Source of the DNA: Hyphomicrobiales bacterium
Lineage (GTDB): Bacteria; Pseudomonadota; Alphaproteobacteria; Rhizobiales; Rhizobiaceae
DNA: 64,000 nucleotides
Reading direction: 5' to 3'
NCBI GenBank assembly: GCA_900470965.1
Contig: UCCS01000020.1
Span: 26,912 to 90,911 of the forward strand
The notes below the pieces were generated by a model, which did not search any database, had not been told where the DNA came from, and saw only the letters and a list, made by a program, of their open reading frames with translations. The first letter of the stretch is position 1. The number at the start of each line of letters is the position of its first letter. The translations under genes were made by a program, and so were the position numbers. Shown piece by piece: positions 1-9,048 of this stretch.

Positions 1-441
1 CGGTCCATCGGCATCCTTCTGTATGCACTTTGCCGCGGAACCTCGCCCTTTCACGTCAACGCAGGCAACGAGTGCTTGGCTTCCCATATCCGCGGCAATC
101 GCCTTCAGCAGCTGTGCGTCGTGAGCTCCAGTCCCGAGCACGAATTTTTCGACGCCGAAGCGATTGAGTTCTTCGCATTCCCGCGGCTTGGTTATCCCGC
201 CTCCATAGGCCAACGGCATGAAGCATTCGGTCGCCAGCTCGCGCAAGAAACCAAGATCTGGTCCACGGTGGTTCTTGGAGGCGTCGATATCGAGGATGCA
301 AATCTCATCCACCTCCTTCTCGTTGAAAAGCCGCACGACATTGAAGGGATCGCCGACATAAGTCCGAGCTCCGAATTCAACGGTTTTGACGAGCCGATGT
401 TTTTCGTCGACCAGCAGAACAGGGATAAGCCTTTTTCTCAT
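1..441 (-). CDS. hisF: HisF-like cyclase subunit of a surface-sugar amidotransferase (3' end cut by the window)
   Basis: Partial (beta/alpha)8-barrel of the imidazole glycerol phosphate synthase cyclase family. The N-terminus MRKRLIPVLL, the LDIDASK stretch and the GGGI phosphate-loop stretch are visible. The reading frame runs off the left edge of the window. Its ATG (441-439) overlaps the TGA of the upstream hisH-like gene by one base, so the two are translationally coupled. In Pseudomonas O-antigen clusters such HisH/HisF pairs deliver ammonia to WbpG, which turns a 3-acetamido group into an acetamidino group. The setting here (wbpB, wbpD, wbpE, wzx upstream) favours that role over histidine synthesis. 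WbpG itself would lie outside the window. No other his genes are present. Family call is secure; the sugar role is inferred from context. Confidence 0.85.
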   Translation of the reverse strand, partial: MRKRLIPVLLVDEKHRLVKTVEFGARTYVGDPFNVVRLFNEKEVDEICILDIDASKNHRGPDLGFLRELATECFMPLAYGGGITKPRECEELNRFGVEKFVLGTGAHDAQLLKAIAADMGSQALVACVDVKGRGSAAKCIQKDADGP

Positions 442-1052
442 CAAATCTTCCCGAAGGCCTCAAGCACGCGCATGCCGAAGCGGTGGCTCTTTTCCGGGTG
501 GAACTGCACCCCGCTTACATTTCCGGAGTTCACGGCGCAGCAGATTTCGCTACCGTAATCGATTGTCGCCGCCACGTCCTGAGGGTTGTCGCATTGCACA
601 TAATAGCCATGATCGAAATAAAAGCGCTCGCCATGTACTGCCGAACCGAAAAGGGCGCTTATGCGTGCCGGCTTCACCTCAAGCCAGCCGATATGCGGCA
701 CCTTAAGGGGGGATTCAGGCGGCAAGGTGATCCTAAGTACATCCGCCGCGACCCAGCCCAAGCCGGCCTGACCACCTTCGTCGCTTCTGCGCGCCAGCAA
801 CTGCATGCCAAGGCAGATGCCAAGAACGGGAATTTGCCGCTTCAACGCGGCTTCGTTGAGCGGTTCAATCAGTCCCTTGTTTTGCAGGGTCAGCATGGCT
901 TTGTCGAACGCGCCGACGCCTGGAAGAATGAGCTTGGAGGCGTTTCTGATCTTGTCCGGATCGCTGCTTGTTTCGGCATCGATCCCGAGATAGTCCGCCA
1001 TATTGATGATCGCACCAATATTACCGACACCGTAGTCCACTACAGTGATCAC
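441..1052 (-). CDS. hisH: HisH-like glutamine amidotransferase of the surface-sugar pathway
   Basis: Class I glutamine amidotransferase of 203 residues, the usual HisH length. The nucleophile is Cys80 in GICLGMQ, and the His185/Glu187 pair is in GVQFHPEKSH. The GVGAFDKAM oxyanion-region motif is present. It hydrolyses glutamine and channels ammonia to the HisF-like partner, whose start overlaps its stop by one base. The start is GTG, preceded by GAGAGGG; the gap to the wzx stop is 23 bases, so it belongs to the long minus-strand operon. The position after wbpB-D-E-wzx matches PAO1 hisH2, so acetamidino-sugar formation is the likely purpose. A histidine-pathway role cannot be excluded from sequence alone. 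Confidence 0.88.
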   Translation of the reverse strand: MITVVDYGVGNIGAIINMADYLGIDAETSSDPDKIRNASKLILPGVGAFDKAMLTLQNKGLIEPLNEAALKRQIPVLGICLGMQLLARRSDEGGQAGLGWVAADVLRITLPPESPLKVPHIGWLEVKPARISALFGSAVHGERFYFDHGYYVQCDNPQDVAATIDYGSEICCAVNSGNVSGVQFHPEKSHRFGMRVLEAFGKI

Positions 1053-1075
1053 TCAAAGCCCTCTCTTATGTTTCG

Positions 1076-2647
1076 TTAGGCCAACCGGCCGAAATACCGA
1101 TCTACGATTGTGCTTCTAACGGAGCTATAAATTCTGGACAAGATAATACGTCCGGTTTTTGACGACATGGCGGTAAGTACCATCGCCATTCCCACAATGC
1201 CGAAAAACAGGATGTAGGCGAGGCCGAGCAGGAACCAGTTGTCGATCCACTGGAATTGGACTTGATAGAAAACGAGCGAGAGCACGGAACCAGCAACAGT
1301 TGGGCCAATGGTGCTCGCAAACATCTGCTCACCGCTGAACGCCGCAAAGAAGCGGCGGCGGATCACCACGAGCGTGAGGCCGAATCGGATGATGGTTGCA
1401 GCCAACAGGCCACTGCCTGCAGCGACGGGGCCGAAATATCCTATGAAAACAATCGAGAAGATGACTGTCATTATAGAATATGCCAGCGAGACCATCGTCA
1501 CGGTCGCATTTTTCCCCATGCTGGCGGCATAGTAGAAAAACACGTTGTAGCTGCAGCCGATCAAGCCTCCGAGGATGAGAACCTGTAGCAGATGGCCGGC
1601 CGCCTCGGCCGTTTCCGTCCCGACCCAAAGCGTCAGCAGGGGTCTTGAGAGAATTGCGATCGGCGATAACATGATTGCGCCGAATGCCGCATTGACCCAT
1701 GACGAGCTGAGGAAAAAATCAAATCGTTCGGACTCGCTGCTCGCGGACATGCTGCCGAAGCGCGGAAAAAGCACCTCGCATGCACGTATGGTCGCAATGT
1801 AACCGGCCTCCTGCACGCGATTGCAGATATTATATTGTCCGACCACTGCGGCAGGTGCCAGGGACGCAAGCACGTACCTATCCATCTGATTGCCGAAAAT
1901 ACCTGCAAGTTGCGATAGCCCTTGCCATTTCCCGAAATGCAGCAGGGCGTTTAGTTCGTCTCCGACCTTTGGGCCTGCATGTTGGCCGCGGCGCAGGATA
2001 TGGCGTGTGACAAGGAGCCATCCTGCCGCAGACAGGATGAGGCTTCCGGCGAAGCCGGACAGATAGCCATTCAGCGTTGGGATAGACCAAGTACATCCCA
2101 ACGTGACGAAAACCGTGACAAAAGAACTCCAGGCGGAAGCCTTGGCAACATTCTTGAAATTTTGTCGCCCGACGGAAATGGCCTGCAGCACCAGTGAAAA
2201 CTGCTGGGCAAAAATGCCCGCTGCAGTGATCAAGAATGGAACTGTGAAGTTTTGGGCGCCGGCACCCTCGTTGTTTACGAGGCTTCTCATGATCCATGGT
2301 CCGGCTAGCACCAGGGCTATACATCCGATCGCCGAAGCGATCAGACAAATCTTCAATGCAACGACTGCGACGTGAAATGCGGCGCTATATTCCCCGCGTC
2401 CTGTTCTCGTCGATGTCTCGCGGACTGTTGCCTGGCCGAGGACGGTGCCGATGAGCGTGAGTGGTGCGGTGATTGCAATTACAATGCCTGCATTGCCGAA
2501 ATCATGCAGTCCGATCCAGCGAACGACAAAAGGCACTGTGGCCAAATTCGCAATAAGCGTGAAGACGAAAGCCGCTAGATTCCAGCTGGAGTTACCGAGG
2601 AGGCTTGAGCGTGCTTCTCCCCGGTCGCCGGATTGCGGCTTGCTCAC
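1076..2647 (-). CDS. wzx: Wzx-type polysaccharide repeat-unit flippase
   Basis: Integral membrane protein of 523 residues with about 12 to 14 hydrophobic segments from residue 21 onward, and charged termini. The pattern and length fit the MOP/PST superfamily of O-antigen flippases. It would move undecaprenyl-diphosphate-linked repeat units across the inner membrane. Its GTG start overlaps the stop of the wbpE-like gene by four bases (GTGA), so it is coupled to sugar synthesis. The same place in PAO1 is occupied by wzx. Sequence conservation in this family is low, so the call rests on topology and neighbours. Confidence 0.8.
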   Translation of the reverse strand: MSKPQSGDRGEARSSLLGNSSWNLAAFVFTLIANLATVPFVVRWIGLHDFGNAGIVIAITAPLTLIGTVLGQATVRETSTRTGRGEYSAAFHVAVVALKICLIASAIGCIALVLAGPWIMRSLVNNEGAGAQNFTVPFLITAAGIFAQQFSLVLQAISVGRQNFKNVAKASAWSSFVTVFVTLGCTWSIPTLNGYLSGFAGSLILSAAGWLLVTRHILRRGQHAGPKVGDELNALLHFGKWQGLSQLAGIFGNQMDRYVLASLAPAAVVGQYNICNRVQEAGYIATIRACEVLFPRFGSMSASSESERFDFFLSSSWVNAAFGAIMLSPIAILSRPLLTLWVGTETAEAAGHLLQVLILGGLIGCSYNVFFYYAASMGKNATVTMVSLAYSIMTVIFSIVFIGYFGPVAAGSGLLAATIIRFGLTLVVIRRRFFAAFSGEQMFASTIGPTVAGSVLSLVFYQVQFQWIDNWFLLGLAYILFFGIVGMAMVLTAMSSKTGRIILSRIYSSVRSTIVDRYFGRLA

Positions 2648-3747
2648 GCAACAAATCCCCTGATGGTGTCGGCCACGTAAGCGAGCTGATCTTCGGTCAT
2701 CTCGGGGAATATCGGAATCGATAGGATCCGCGATTGATTATGGAAGGCATTAGGAAAGTCTTCCGCATGATGGCCCAGATGTTCATAAGCGGCGAGAAAG
2801 GGCAGCGCGACCGGATAGTTTATGACTGTCTGTACGCCATGTTCGTTCAGGTGAGCGGCGAGGGCGTCGCGACGTTCATGCTTGACGACGAAAAGGTGGT
2901 AGACATGCGTCCTGCCGGGCGCAGTCTCCGGCAGTTCCAGCCCGCCGACATTGCCGAGCGCCGCGGCATAGCGCGCCGCAACCTCTTGCCGCTTCGCGGT
3001 CCATTCGGCCAGGCGAGGAAGCTTGACCGACAGAATAGCCGCCTGCAATCCGTCGAGCCGGCTATTGATGCCTTCGATCCGGTGCTCACCCTTTGTCAGA
3101 CCACCGTGACGGGCAAACATCGCCATTTTGTCGGCGAGGGATTTGTCCTTGCAGGTGATGGCTCCGGCATCCCCCATGGCGCCGAGGTTTTTCCCCGGAT
3201 AGAACGAATAGGAGGCCGCGTCCCCGAAGCTTCCGACCATCTGTCCGTCAACTTCCGCCAGATGCGCTTGAGCGCAATCTTCGATAACCCAAAGGCCATG
3301 CTTGCGGGCAATCGCCATGATCGCACGCATGTCGGCCGGGTGACCATAAAGGTGGACAGGGATGATGCCGACGGTGCGCGAGGTAACCTTTTCTTCGAGT
3401 TTGGCGGCGTCGATCGTGAAGGTCGTGGCATCCGTGTCACAAAAGACGACCTTGCCGCCAGCTTGGGTAATCGTCTCGCTGGTGGAAATCCAGGAATGCG
3501 CAGTTGTAATGATTTCGTCGCCCGGCTTTACGCCCAGCGCATGCATGGCGATGTAAAGCGAATCCGTTCCATTTGCGCAGGAAACGCAATGTGCGGCGCC
3601 AACAGCAGCAGCAAATTCTTCCTCGAACTTCTGAACGAAGGGGCCTCGGATGAAGGCCGAGGATTTGATGACCGCAGCAATAGCAGCATCGATCTCGTCC
3701 TTTATCGAAAGATACTGCAGATGAAGATCGGCGAAGGGGACTTTCAT
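2644..3747 (-). CDS. wbpE: WbpE-type PLP aminotransferase (DegT/DnrJ/EryC1/StrS family)
   Basis: Sugar aminotransferase of 367 residues. From the ATG at 3747 it begins MKVPFADLHLQY, typical of the family; an upstream extension of the frame to 3876 has no family likeness and overlaps the acetyltransferase gene. The PLP lysine is Lys186 in FYPGKNLGAMGDAG, and the WVIEDCAQAH aspartate binds the pyridine nitrogen. It should convert the UDP-3-keto sugar made by the WbpB-like dehydrogenase to the 3-amino sugar, using glutamate. Neighbours are the acetyltransferase upstream and wzx downstream with a four-base overlap. Family is certain; the exact substrate is inferred from the cassette. Confidence 0.88.
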   Translation of the reverse strand: MKVPFADLHLQYLSIKDEIDAAIAAVIKSSAFIRGPFVQKFEEEFAAAVGAAHCVSCANGTDSLYIAMHALGVKPGDEIITTAHSWISTSETITQAGGKVVFCDTDATTFTIDAAKLEEKVTSRTVGIIPVHLYGHPADMRAIMAIARKHGLWVIEDCAQAHLAEVDGQMVGSFGDAASYSFYPGKNLGAMGDAGAITCKDKSLADKMAMFARHGGLTKGEHRIEGINSRLDGLQAAILSVKLPRLAEWTAKRQEVAARYAAALGNVGGLELPETAPGRTHVYHLFVVKHERRDALAAHLNEHGVQTVINYPVALPFLAAYEHLGHHAEDFPNAFHNQSRILSIPIFPEMTEDQLAYVADTIRGFVA

Positions 3748-3793
3748 GATGTCGCTCTCGATATGTCGATTGATGTTGATGCGTCCGCTTAGT

Positions 3794-4285
3794 TCAATTC
3801 TCGGCAGATCCCGAGCCCGCGGTGCGTATGAACCGCGCTGGGTTACCTGCGTAGATGCCCGAAACTTCGATATCACGGGTCACAACCGCTCCGGCGCCGA
3901 TGACCACATCGTCACAAATGGTTACCGGCAGGATTGTGGCATTCGATCCGATGGATACTCGATTTCCGATGCGTGTCTTCTTCCAGAGCGTCCGGTTTCC
4001 TCTTGCGGGCCCTCCGTTGGAGAAAAGATCGTTGATGAACATCACACCATGGCCGACAAAGCAGTCTTCGCCGATCTCAACGAGCTCACAGATGAAGCTA
4101 TGTGACTGTACTTTGGTACGGGCACCGATCTGAACGCCCTTCTGGATCTCGACGAAGGGGCCGACGAAACAGTCATCCGACAGGGTACATTCATAGACAT
4201 TGGCGGGTTCCACGATCTTTACGCGATCGCCGCAGGTTACATCCCGGACCTGCGCCTTCCAGAGTGTTGGCGAAGGACCCGTCAC
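3794..4285 (-). CDS. wbpD: WbpD-type UDP-amino-sugar N-acetyltransferase
   Basis: Left-handed beta-helix acetyltransferase of 163 residues with regular hexapeptide repeats (for example VKIVEP, CFVGPF, VQIGAR, CFVGHG). Near the C-terminus the GAGAVVTRDIEVSGIYAGNPAR segment, here noted only by its ends, is the usual acetyl-CoA binding coil. It would acetylate the 3-amino group of UDP-2-acetamido-3-amino-2,3-dideoxy-glucuronate. The GTG start overlaps the stop of the wbpB-like gene by four bases. Length and gene order agree with WbpD. Other hexapeptide sugar acetyltransferases look similar, so the substrate is by context. Confidence 0.85.
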   Translation of the reverse strand: MTGPSPTLWKAQVRDVTCGDRVKIVEPANVYECTLSDDCFVGPFVEIQKGVQIGARTKVQSHSFICELVEIGEDCFVGHGVMFINDLFSNGGPARGNRTLWKKTRIGNRVSIGSNATILPVTICDDVVIGAGAVVTRDIEVSGIYAGNPARFIRTAGSGSAEN

Positions 4286-5346
4286 GAGGATCGGCTTCCT
4301 AGTTTGGAATGCTTGACCTCCAGAGGGAGGCTGACTTCCTGTTGGGACGCAATCGATTCATAGAGCGCCATGATGAGCTCCAGGCTCTGACGGCCCTCGT
4401 GACCATCGACAAGAGCCTTGGTGTTATTCCTCAGGCAATCAACGACATGCTCGTAATATGCCTGATGGCCGAAGCCATAGACATTCGGCGGATTGACCGA
4501 ATACTTTTCCATGACCTCGGCATCGGCCGCATGATTGTCACCGAATTGCCAGGTCCTGATCTTGTTGACCGCAAAACCAGCAATTTCCACTGACCCGCCG
4601 GCGCCAAGGATCGAGATCGAGCCCTCGATATCCTTGGGGCGTGTCGCGGAGGTCGCCTCAATAATCCCCAGGGCACCGTTGCGGAATTTCAGCGTCGCGA
4701 CGGCGGTATCCTCGGCCTCGATATTGACAAGGGCTGTGGTGGCACGGGCATATACGCTCTCCACTTCGCCCATAAACCAGGCCAGCATATCGATATGATG
4801 GCTTGCCTGATTGGCCAGAACACCTCCGTCATAAGCCCAGGTTCCACGCCAACTGTCCTGATCGTAGTAGCTCTGGTCGCGGCACCAGCGGACCCGGACG
4901 GTGCCAAGGACGAGCTTGCCGAAACGGCCGCCATCCAGTGCCTCGCGGGCCTTGACGACTGGGACATTGAAGCGGTTTTGCTTGACGACGAACAGGCGTA
5001 CGCCATTGTCGTCGCATGCCTTTATCATGGCCTCCGCATCCGTGAGGGTCAGTGCCATCGGCTTCTCGACGACGATATGTCGCTTATACTTTGCCAATGC
5101 GATCACGTGCTCTGCATGCATGCCGCTCGGTGTTAACACCGAGACAACGTCAATTTGCACGTTCTGCAACATTTCATCAAAAGACTGGTAATAAGGCACG
5201 CCGAAACGTTCGCCGAATTCCTTTGCCTTTTCGAGGTCGACATCGCAAACCGCAGCCAATCTTGCGCCTGCAATCTGCGAGAGGCCAAGCAGCTCTGAAT
5301 GTCTTTTCGCGATACGCCCGCAACCGACAATAGCAAAATTTATCAC
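4282..5346 (-). CDS. wbpB: WbpB-type NAD-dependent sugar 3-dehydrogenase (Gfo/Idh/MocA family)
   Basis: Oxidoreductase of 354 residues. The N-terminal Rossmann motif is VGCGRIAKRH (residues 7-16) and the family EKP motif lies at residues 94-96, followed by the substrate-binding beta-sheet domain with the SHHIDML segment. In the cassette it should oxidise C3 of UDP-GlcNAc-uronic acid, giving the keto substrate for the WbpE-like aminotransferase. The start is GTG with GAAAGAG upstream; the gap to gmd is 31 bases. WbpA (UDP-GlcNAc 6-dehydrogenase) and WbpI (2-epimerase) are not in this window, so they must be encoded elsewhere if the pathway is complete. Confidence 0.87.
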   Translation of the reverse strand: MINFAIVGCGRIAKRHSELLGLSQIAGARLAAVCDVDLEKAKEFGERFGVPYYQSFDEMLQNVQIDVVSVLTPSGMHAEHVIALAKYKRHIVVEKPMALTLTDAEAMIKACDDNGVRLFVVKQNRFNVPVVKAREALDGGRFGKLVLGTVRVRWCRDQSYYDQDSWRGTWAYDGGVLANQASHHIDMLAWFMGEVESVYARATTALVNIEAEDTAVATLKFRNGALGIIEATSATRPKDIEGSISILGAGGSVEIAGFAVNKIRTWQFGDNHAADAEVMEKYSVNPPNVYGFGHQAYYEHVVDCLRNNTKALVDGHEGRQSLELIMALYESIASQQEVSLPLEVKHSKLGSRSS

Positions 5347-5377
5347 GATCTCTTTCCTGCTGATGTTGCGTCAGTTG

Positions 5378-6496
5378 TTATTCGGTGCTGACCCTCACGT
5401 CAAACCCGTGACGCTTGAGCAGGGCATGTCGCTGCGCCTCCACCAGATCGTGCGAGACCATTTCTATGCACATTTCTCTTGCCGAAATCTCCGGAACCCA
5501 TCCCAGCAACTCGCGGGCCTTGCTGGGATCACCAAGCAGGGTCTCGACCTCGGCCGGGCGGAAGTATCGAGGATCGATCCTGAGGATGATATCCCCTGGC
5601 TTCAGCGCCGGCGCTTTATCTCCGGAGACCGATTCCACGATGCCTCGCTCCTCCAATCCGGTTCCCTCAAAGCGGAGTTTAACGCCCAGATCCTCCGCTG
5701 CCCATTCGATGAACTGGCGCACGCTATACTGCTTGCCGGTGGCGATGACAAAATCCTGTGGACTATCCTGTTGAAGCATCATCCACTGCATGCGGACATA
5801 ATCTTTGGCATGTCCCCAGTCCCGCAATGCATCAAGGTTGCCCATGTAAAGACACTTCTCGAGCCCCTGTGCAATATTCGCCAACCCGCGCGTAATCTTC
5901 CTCGTCACGAACGTCTCGCCACGGCGAGGGCTCTCGTGATTGAACAAGATGCCATTGCACGCATACATTCCATAGGATTCGCGATAGTTCACAGTCATCC
6001 AGTAAGCGTAGAGCTTTGCGACTGCATAAGGACTGCGGGGATAGAAGGGGGTCGTCTCTTTTTGCGGCGTCTCCTGCACCAGCCCATAAAGTTCACTTGT
6101 GCTGGCCTGGTAGAAACGTGTCTTTTTTTCGAGGCCCAATATTCGGATGGCTTCCAGAAGCCGCAACGTGCCCAGAGCGTCGGTATCGCCCGTATATTCG
6201 GGACTTTCGAAGCTGACGGCCACATGGCTCTGGGCGCCAAGATTGTAGATCTCGTCAGGCTGGGTGTCCTGAATGATGCGGATCAGGTTGCTGGTATCCG
6301 TCAGATCGCCGTAATGCAGCTTGAACCGCATGTTCTCGTTATGCGGATCTTCATAGATGTGATCAATACGCTGCGTATTGAACGAACTCATGCGCCGCTT
6401 GATTCCGTGGACCTCGTATCCCTTCAATAGAAGGAGTTCCGCAAGATAAGAACCGTCCTGTCCGGTTATGCCGGTTATTAATGCGACTTTGCTCAT
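5378..6496 (-). CDS. gmd: GDP-mannose 4,6-dehydratase
   Basis: Extended short-chain dehydrogenase of 372 residues with GITGQDG (residues 9-15) binding NADP, and the catalytic STSELYG threonine/glutamate region near 132-138 plus Tyr157/Lys161 in SPYAVAK. It converts GDP-D-mannose to GDP-4-keto-6-deoxy-D-mannose. Length and the [13 protein letters not shown] stretch are diagnostic for Gmd (NoeL in nodulation clusters). The start ATG directly abuts the stop of fcl, so the two are co-translated. Product feeds fucose into the polysaccharide. Confidence 0.95.
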   Translation of the reverse strand: MSKVALITGITGQDGSYLAELLLLKGYEVHGIKRRMSSFNTQRIDHIYEDPHNENMRFKLHYGDLTDTSNLIRIIQDTQPDEIYNLGAQSHVAVSFESPEYTGDTDALGTLRLLEAIRILGLEKKTRFYQASTSELYGLVQETPQKETTPFYPRSPYAVAKLYAYWMTVNYRESYGMYACNGILFNHESPRRGETFVTRKITRGLANIAQGLEKCLYMGNLDALRDWGHAKDYVRMQWMMLQQDSPQDFVIATGKQYSVRQFIEWAAEDLGVKLRFEGTGLEERGIVESVSGDKAPALKPGDIILRIDPRYFRPAEVETLLGDPSKARELLGWVPEISAREMCIEMVSHDLVEAQRHALLKRHGFDVRVSTE

Positions 6497-7492
6497 TTAT
6501 GCGACTTTCTCTCGGGATAGGAAATCTTCGTAAGCCAGCTTGAGGCCTTGCTGCAGATCAACATTTGGCGACCAGCCGAGATTTCTTGCGACTTCGCTGT
6601 CCATCAATTTTCTTGGGGTGCCGTCGGGTTTGCTTGTATCGAAGTCGATACTGCCGTTGAAGCCAACGATCTTGCTGATGATGGTCGCAACTTCAAGGAT
6701 GGTGACGTCGCTTCCATAACCGACATTGATATGGGACTGCCCCTCCGGCATCAGCCTCTTGTAGACTTCACGAGGCAGATTCATGATATGAACGCTCGCC
6801 ACGGCCATATCATCGACGTACAGAAACTCTCGTAAAGGCCTACCGCTGCCCCACAGCGTTACAGTTGAAGCTCCGCCCACTTTCGCCTCGTGGAAACGCC
6901 TTATGAGCGCGGGGATAACGTGAGAATTCTGCGGGTGATAGGAGTCGCCTACACCATAGAGATTGCTCGGCATCACAGATCGGTAATCGACCCCGTGGCT
7001 GTCGCCATATTGTCGATTGTAGCTCTCGCACAACTTGATACCGGCAATCTTTGCAATGGCGTAGGGCTCATTGGTCGGCTCCAGGGGGCCTGTCAGAAGC
7101 GCGCTTTCTTTGATCGGTTGATTGGCAAGCTTTGGATAAATACAGCTCGAGCCGAGGAACAACAGTTTTTTAACGCCGGTTCTAAACGCTGCCTCGACGA
7201 TATTAAGCTCCATCATCAAGTTGTCGTAGATAAAGTCAGCCGGGTAGGTATTGTTCGCGTAGATGCCGCCAACCTTTGCCGCGGCAACGTAGACCTCATC
7301 GGGCCGTTCTTGCTCAAAAAAACGTCGAACGTCGGCCTGCTCGATGAGATCGAGTTCTTGGTGGCTCGCCGTGACGATCTGATCGGCCGGATGGCCCGCA
7401 GCCAATAGTCGCCGTACGATAGCCGAGCCGACCATTCCCCTGTGTCCTGCAACAAATATCCTGGGAGGCCGGATCATCGTGTGCCCATCCAT
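6497..7492 (-). CDS. fcl: GDP-L-fucose synthase
   Basis: NADPH-dependent epimerase/reductase of 331 residues (also called WcaG or NolK). GHRGMVG (16-22) binds cofactor, the GSSCIYP segment (114-120) holds catalytic Ser/Cys, and Tyr144/Lys148 complete the triad. It turns GDP-4-keto-6-deoxymannose into GDP-L-fucose. It is the first gene of the minus-strand operon that runs to the left window edge. The start is ATG 7492; a second in-frame ATG at 7477 (MIRPPRIFV) is equally plausible. The divergent promoter region towards the plus-strand operon lies upstream. Confidence 0.93.
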   Translation of the reverse strand: MDGHTMIRPPRIFVAGHRGMVGSAIVRRLLAAGHPADQIVTASHQELDLIEQADVRRFFEQERPDEVYVAAAKVGGIYANNTYPADFIYDNLMMELNIVEAAFRTGVKKLLFLGSSCIYPKLANQPIKESALLTGPLEPTNEPYAIAKIAGIKLCESYNRQYGDSHGVDYRSVMPSNLYGVGDSYHPQNSHVIPALIRRFHEAKVGGASTVTLWGSGRPLREFLYVDDMAVASVHIMNLPREVYKRLMPEGQSHINVGYGSDVTILEVATIISKIVGFNGSIDFDTSKPDGTPRKLMDSEVARNLGWSPNVDLQQGLKLAYEDFLSREKVA

Positions 7493-7872
7493 CTATTGGT
7501 CATCGAGGCGTTACGCCTACCAAATTTGCAACTACACCAGCGCCGATCTTAGGCGTGCAGCCAATGTCGTTTTCCTTGATTGTTCCGGTCCGAAATGTCA
7601 ATCGGTCGGCCGCTTACATGTTAAAGGTTCGTAATTTGACGCTGGGCTGCGCAAAGATGGCCGCCTTCGATAGCTCGAGCGATTCGTGGATTTCCAATTC
7701 CCGACCTTCGACGTGGTCTGTGATTTCCACTGGAATTTGCCTGGCTGCTGCCAGCGTCTTTAGGTGCAACTTGGAACGGCTCCCTCAGGGTTGTAGATAC
7801 AGTTTTACGGCTTGCAAGTTGCCGGCAAGGTACGATATGGGCTTCGCGCAGCGGCGGTCAGGGAGATTTGGC
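7493..7872. promoter_or_regulatory. divergent intergenic region between two polysaccharide operons
   Basis: About 380 bases without a convincing gene. An open frame runs through it into the downstream plus-strand methyltransferase, but its first 95 codons lack family likeness. Both flanking operons start outward from here, so promoters for both should lie inside. I see no certain operator. Confidence 0.5.
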
Positions 7873-9048
7873 TTGACAAAATATAATCATATATGTCCTG
7901 CATGCGGTTCAGCTGACTGTCGTGCGTTGCCCGTTCCGCATCCAACGCGCTCGATGATCAGCGATGGCAGTGTTACAGGCAAGCCATTAAAGCGTTCGAG
8001 TTGCACGAACTGCGGGCATGGCTTTCATTTTGAAAGCTTATCCGAACGTGACGTAAGAGAAATCTACGGCGACAACTATTCTATCGGTCTGAGGGACACA
8101 GCGGCGGAGGTTGAGAGATCCCTTGAATATGACCGACAGGTAAGAGGATTTCTGGCGGACCTGGGGAGTGAGACGCATTTTACGAAGATTATTGAATTCG
8201 GATGCGGTAGTGGTACGCTTCTAAATCATTTGACAACCAATCTCGAAGCAGAATTTGGGATTGGCGTTGAGCCCAGCGCGAAGGTCGCGGCATATGCGAG
8301 TTCTATAGCTGGTGAGCGCGTTTCCATCCAGCAGGGTTTTGCGGAGCAATTTGCTGATACCGCGCAGAGAGATACGCTGTGCCTATCTGTGAACGTCATA
8401 GAACATGCAAGCAATCCGCTCGCCTTCCTGCAGGCTTGTGCCCGAACAATCGATGAAACGGGAAGAATTCTTATTGTATGTCCGGATGGAGAGGCCGCCG
8501 GATCGGAACTGCTTTTCTACGATCATATCTCCAGCTTCACATCGAGATCTCTGGCAACGATTGCAGCAAGAGCTCGATTGACAGCGATTGCGGACGCCCC
8601 TCTGATCGGTGTCTTGAAGGGTTTCAGAATTTACCTTTTCCGGCTTATGGCGACGGTGGTTGGGTCGAATTGTGGCGACTTCCAGTCTTTAGCCGATCAG
8701 CGTATCGATTATCTGCGGACTTGGAGCAAAATTGCCGGGGCAGTGGACCAGACGCTAGTTGGTCAGAAATATGGTGTGTTCGGAGCCGGAGAATACTGCG
8801 ACCTACTCCACGCCTATACCCCTGCGATCATCGAGGGCGCCATGTTTTTAGTAGCCGACCGCCCGCTTGAGAAACAGTTATATGACAAGCCGGTGATTTC
8901 TACTGAAGAGTTCCTAAAATCAGCGCCGATCTCCTTGATCGCTGCTGTTCACGAGCGAAATTGGCGAGTAATTCATGACCGGTTTAAGCTAGCGAGCGTG
9001 CCGATGATTCATCCCTTTGAAGTTGTAAGTCAGGATGCACTACGATGA
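7873..9048 (+). CDS. C-methyltransferase-like sugar methyltransferase with zinc-binding N-terminus
   Basis: SAM-dependent methyltransferase of about 391 residues. An N-terminal zinc motif (CPACG, then CTNCGHGF some 30 residues later) is followed by a class I Rossmann domain with EFGCGSGTLL, and by a C-terminal domain with GVFGAGEYCDLL. This three-part build is that of deoxysugar C-methyltransferases. The start is chosen as TTG 7873 because GGGAGA lies six bases upstream; ATG 7837 is an alternative. The stop overlaps the dioxygenase start by four bases (ATGA). The methylated sugar cannot be named from sequence. Confidence 0.72.
   Translation: MTKYNHICPACGSADCRALPVPHPTRSMISDGSVTGKPLKRSSCTNCGHGFHFESLSERDVREIYGDNYSIGLRDTAAEVERSLEYDRQVRGFLADLGSETHFTKIIEFGCGSGTLLNHLTTNLEAEFGIGVEPSAKVAAYASSIAGERVSIQQGFAEQFADTAQRDTLCLSVNVIEHASNPLAFLQACARTIDETGRILIVCPDGEAAGSELLFYDHISSFTSRSLATIAARARLTAIADAPLIGVLKGFRIYLFRLMATVVGSNCGDFQSLADQRIDYLRTWSKIAGAVDQTLVGQKYGVFGAGEYCDLLHAYTPAIIEGAMFLVADRPLEKQLYDKPVISTEEFLKSAPISLIAAVHERNWRVIHDRFKLASVPMIHPFEVVSQDALR

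Noticed and set aside
7555..7836. Longer start of the C-methyltransferase-like gene
   Set aside because: The 95 upstream codons lack family likeness, and a ribosome site lies before 7873.
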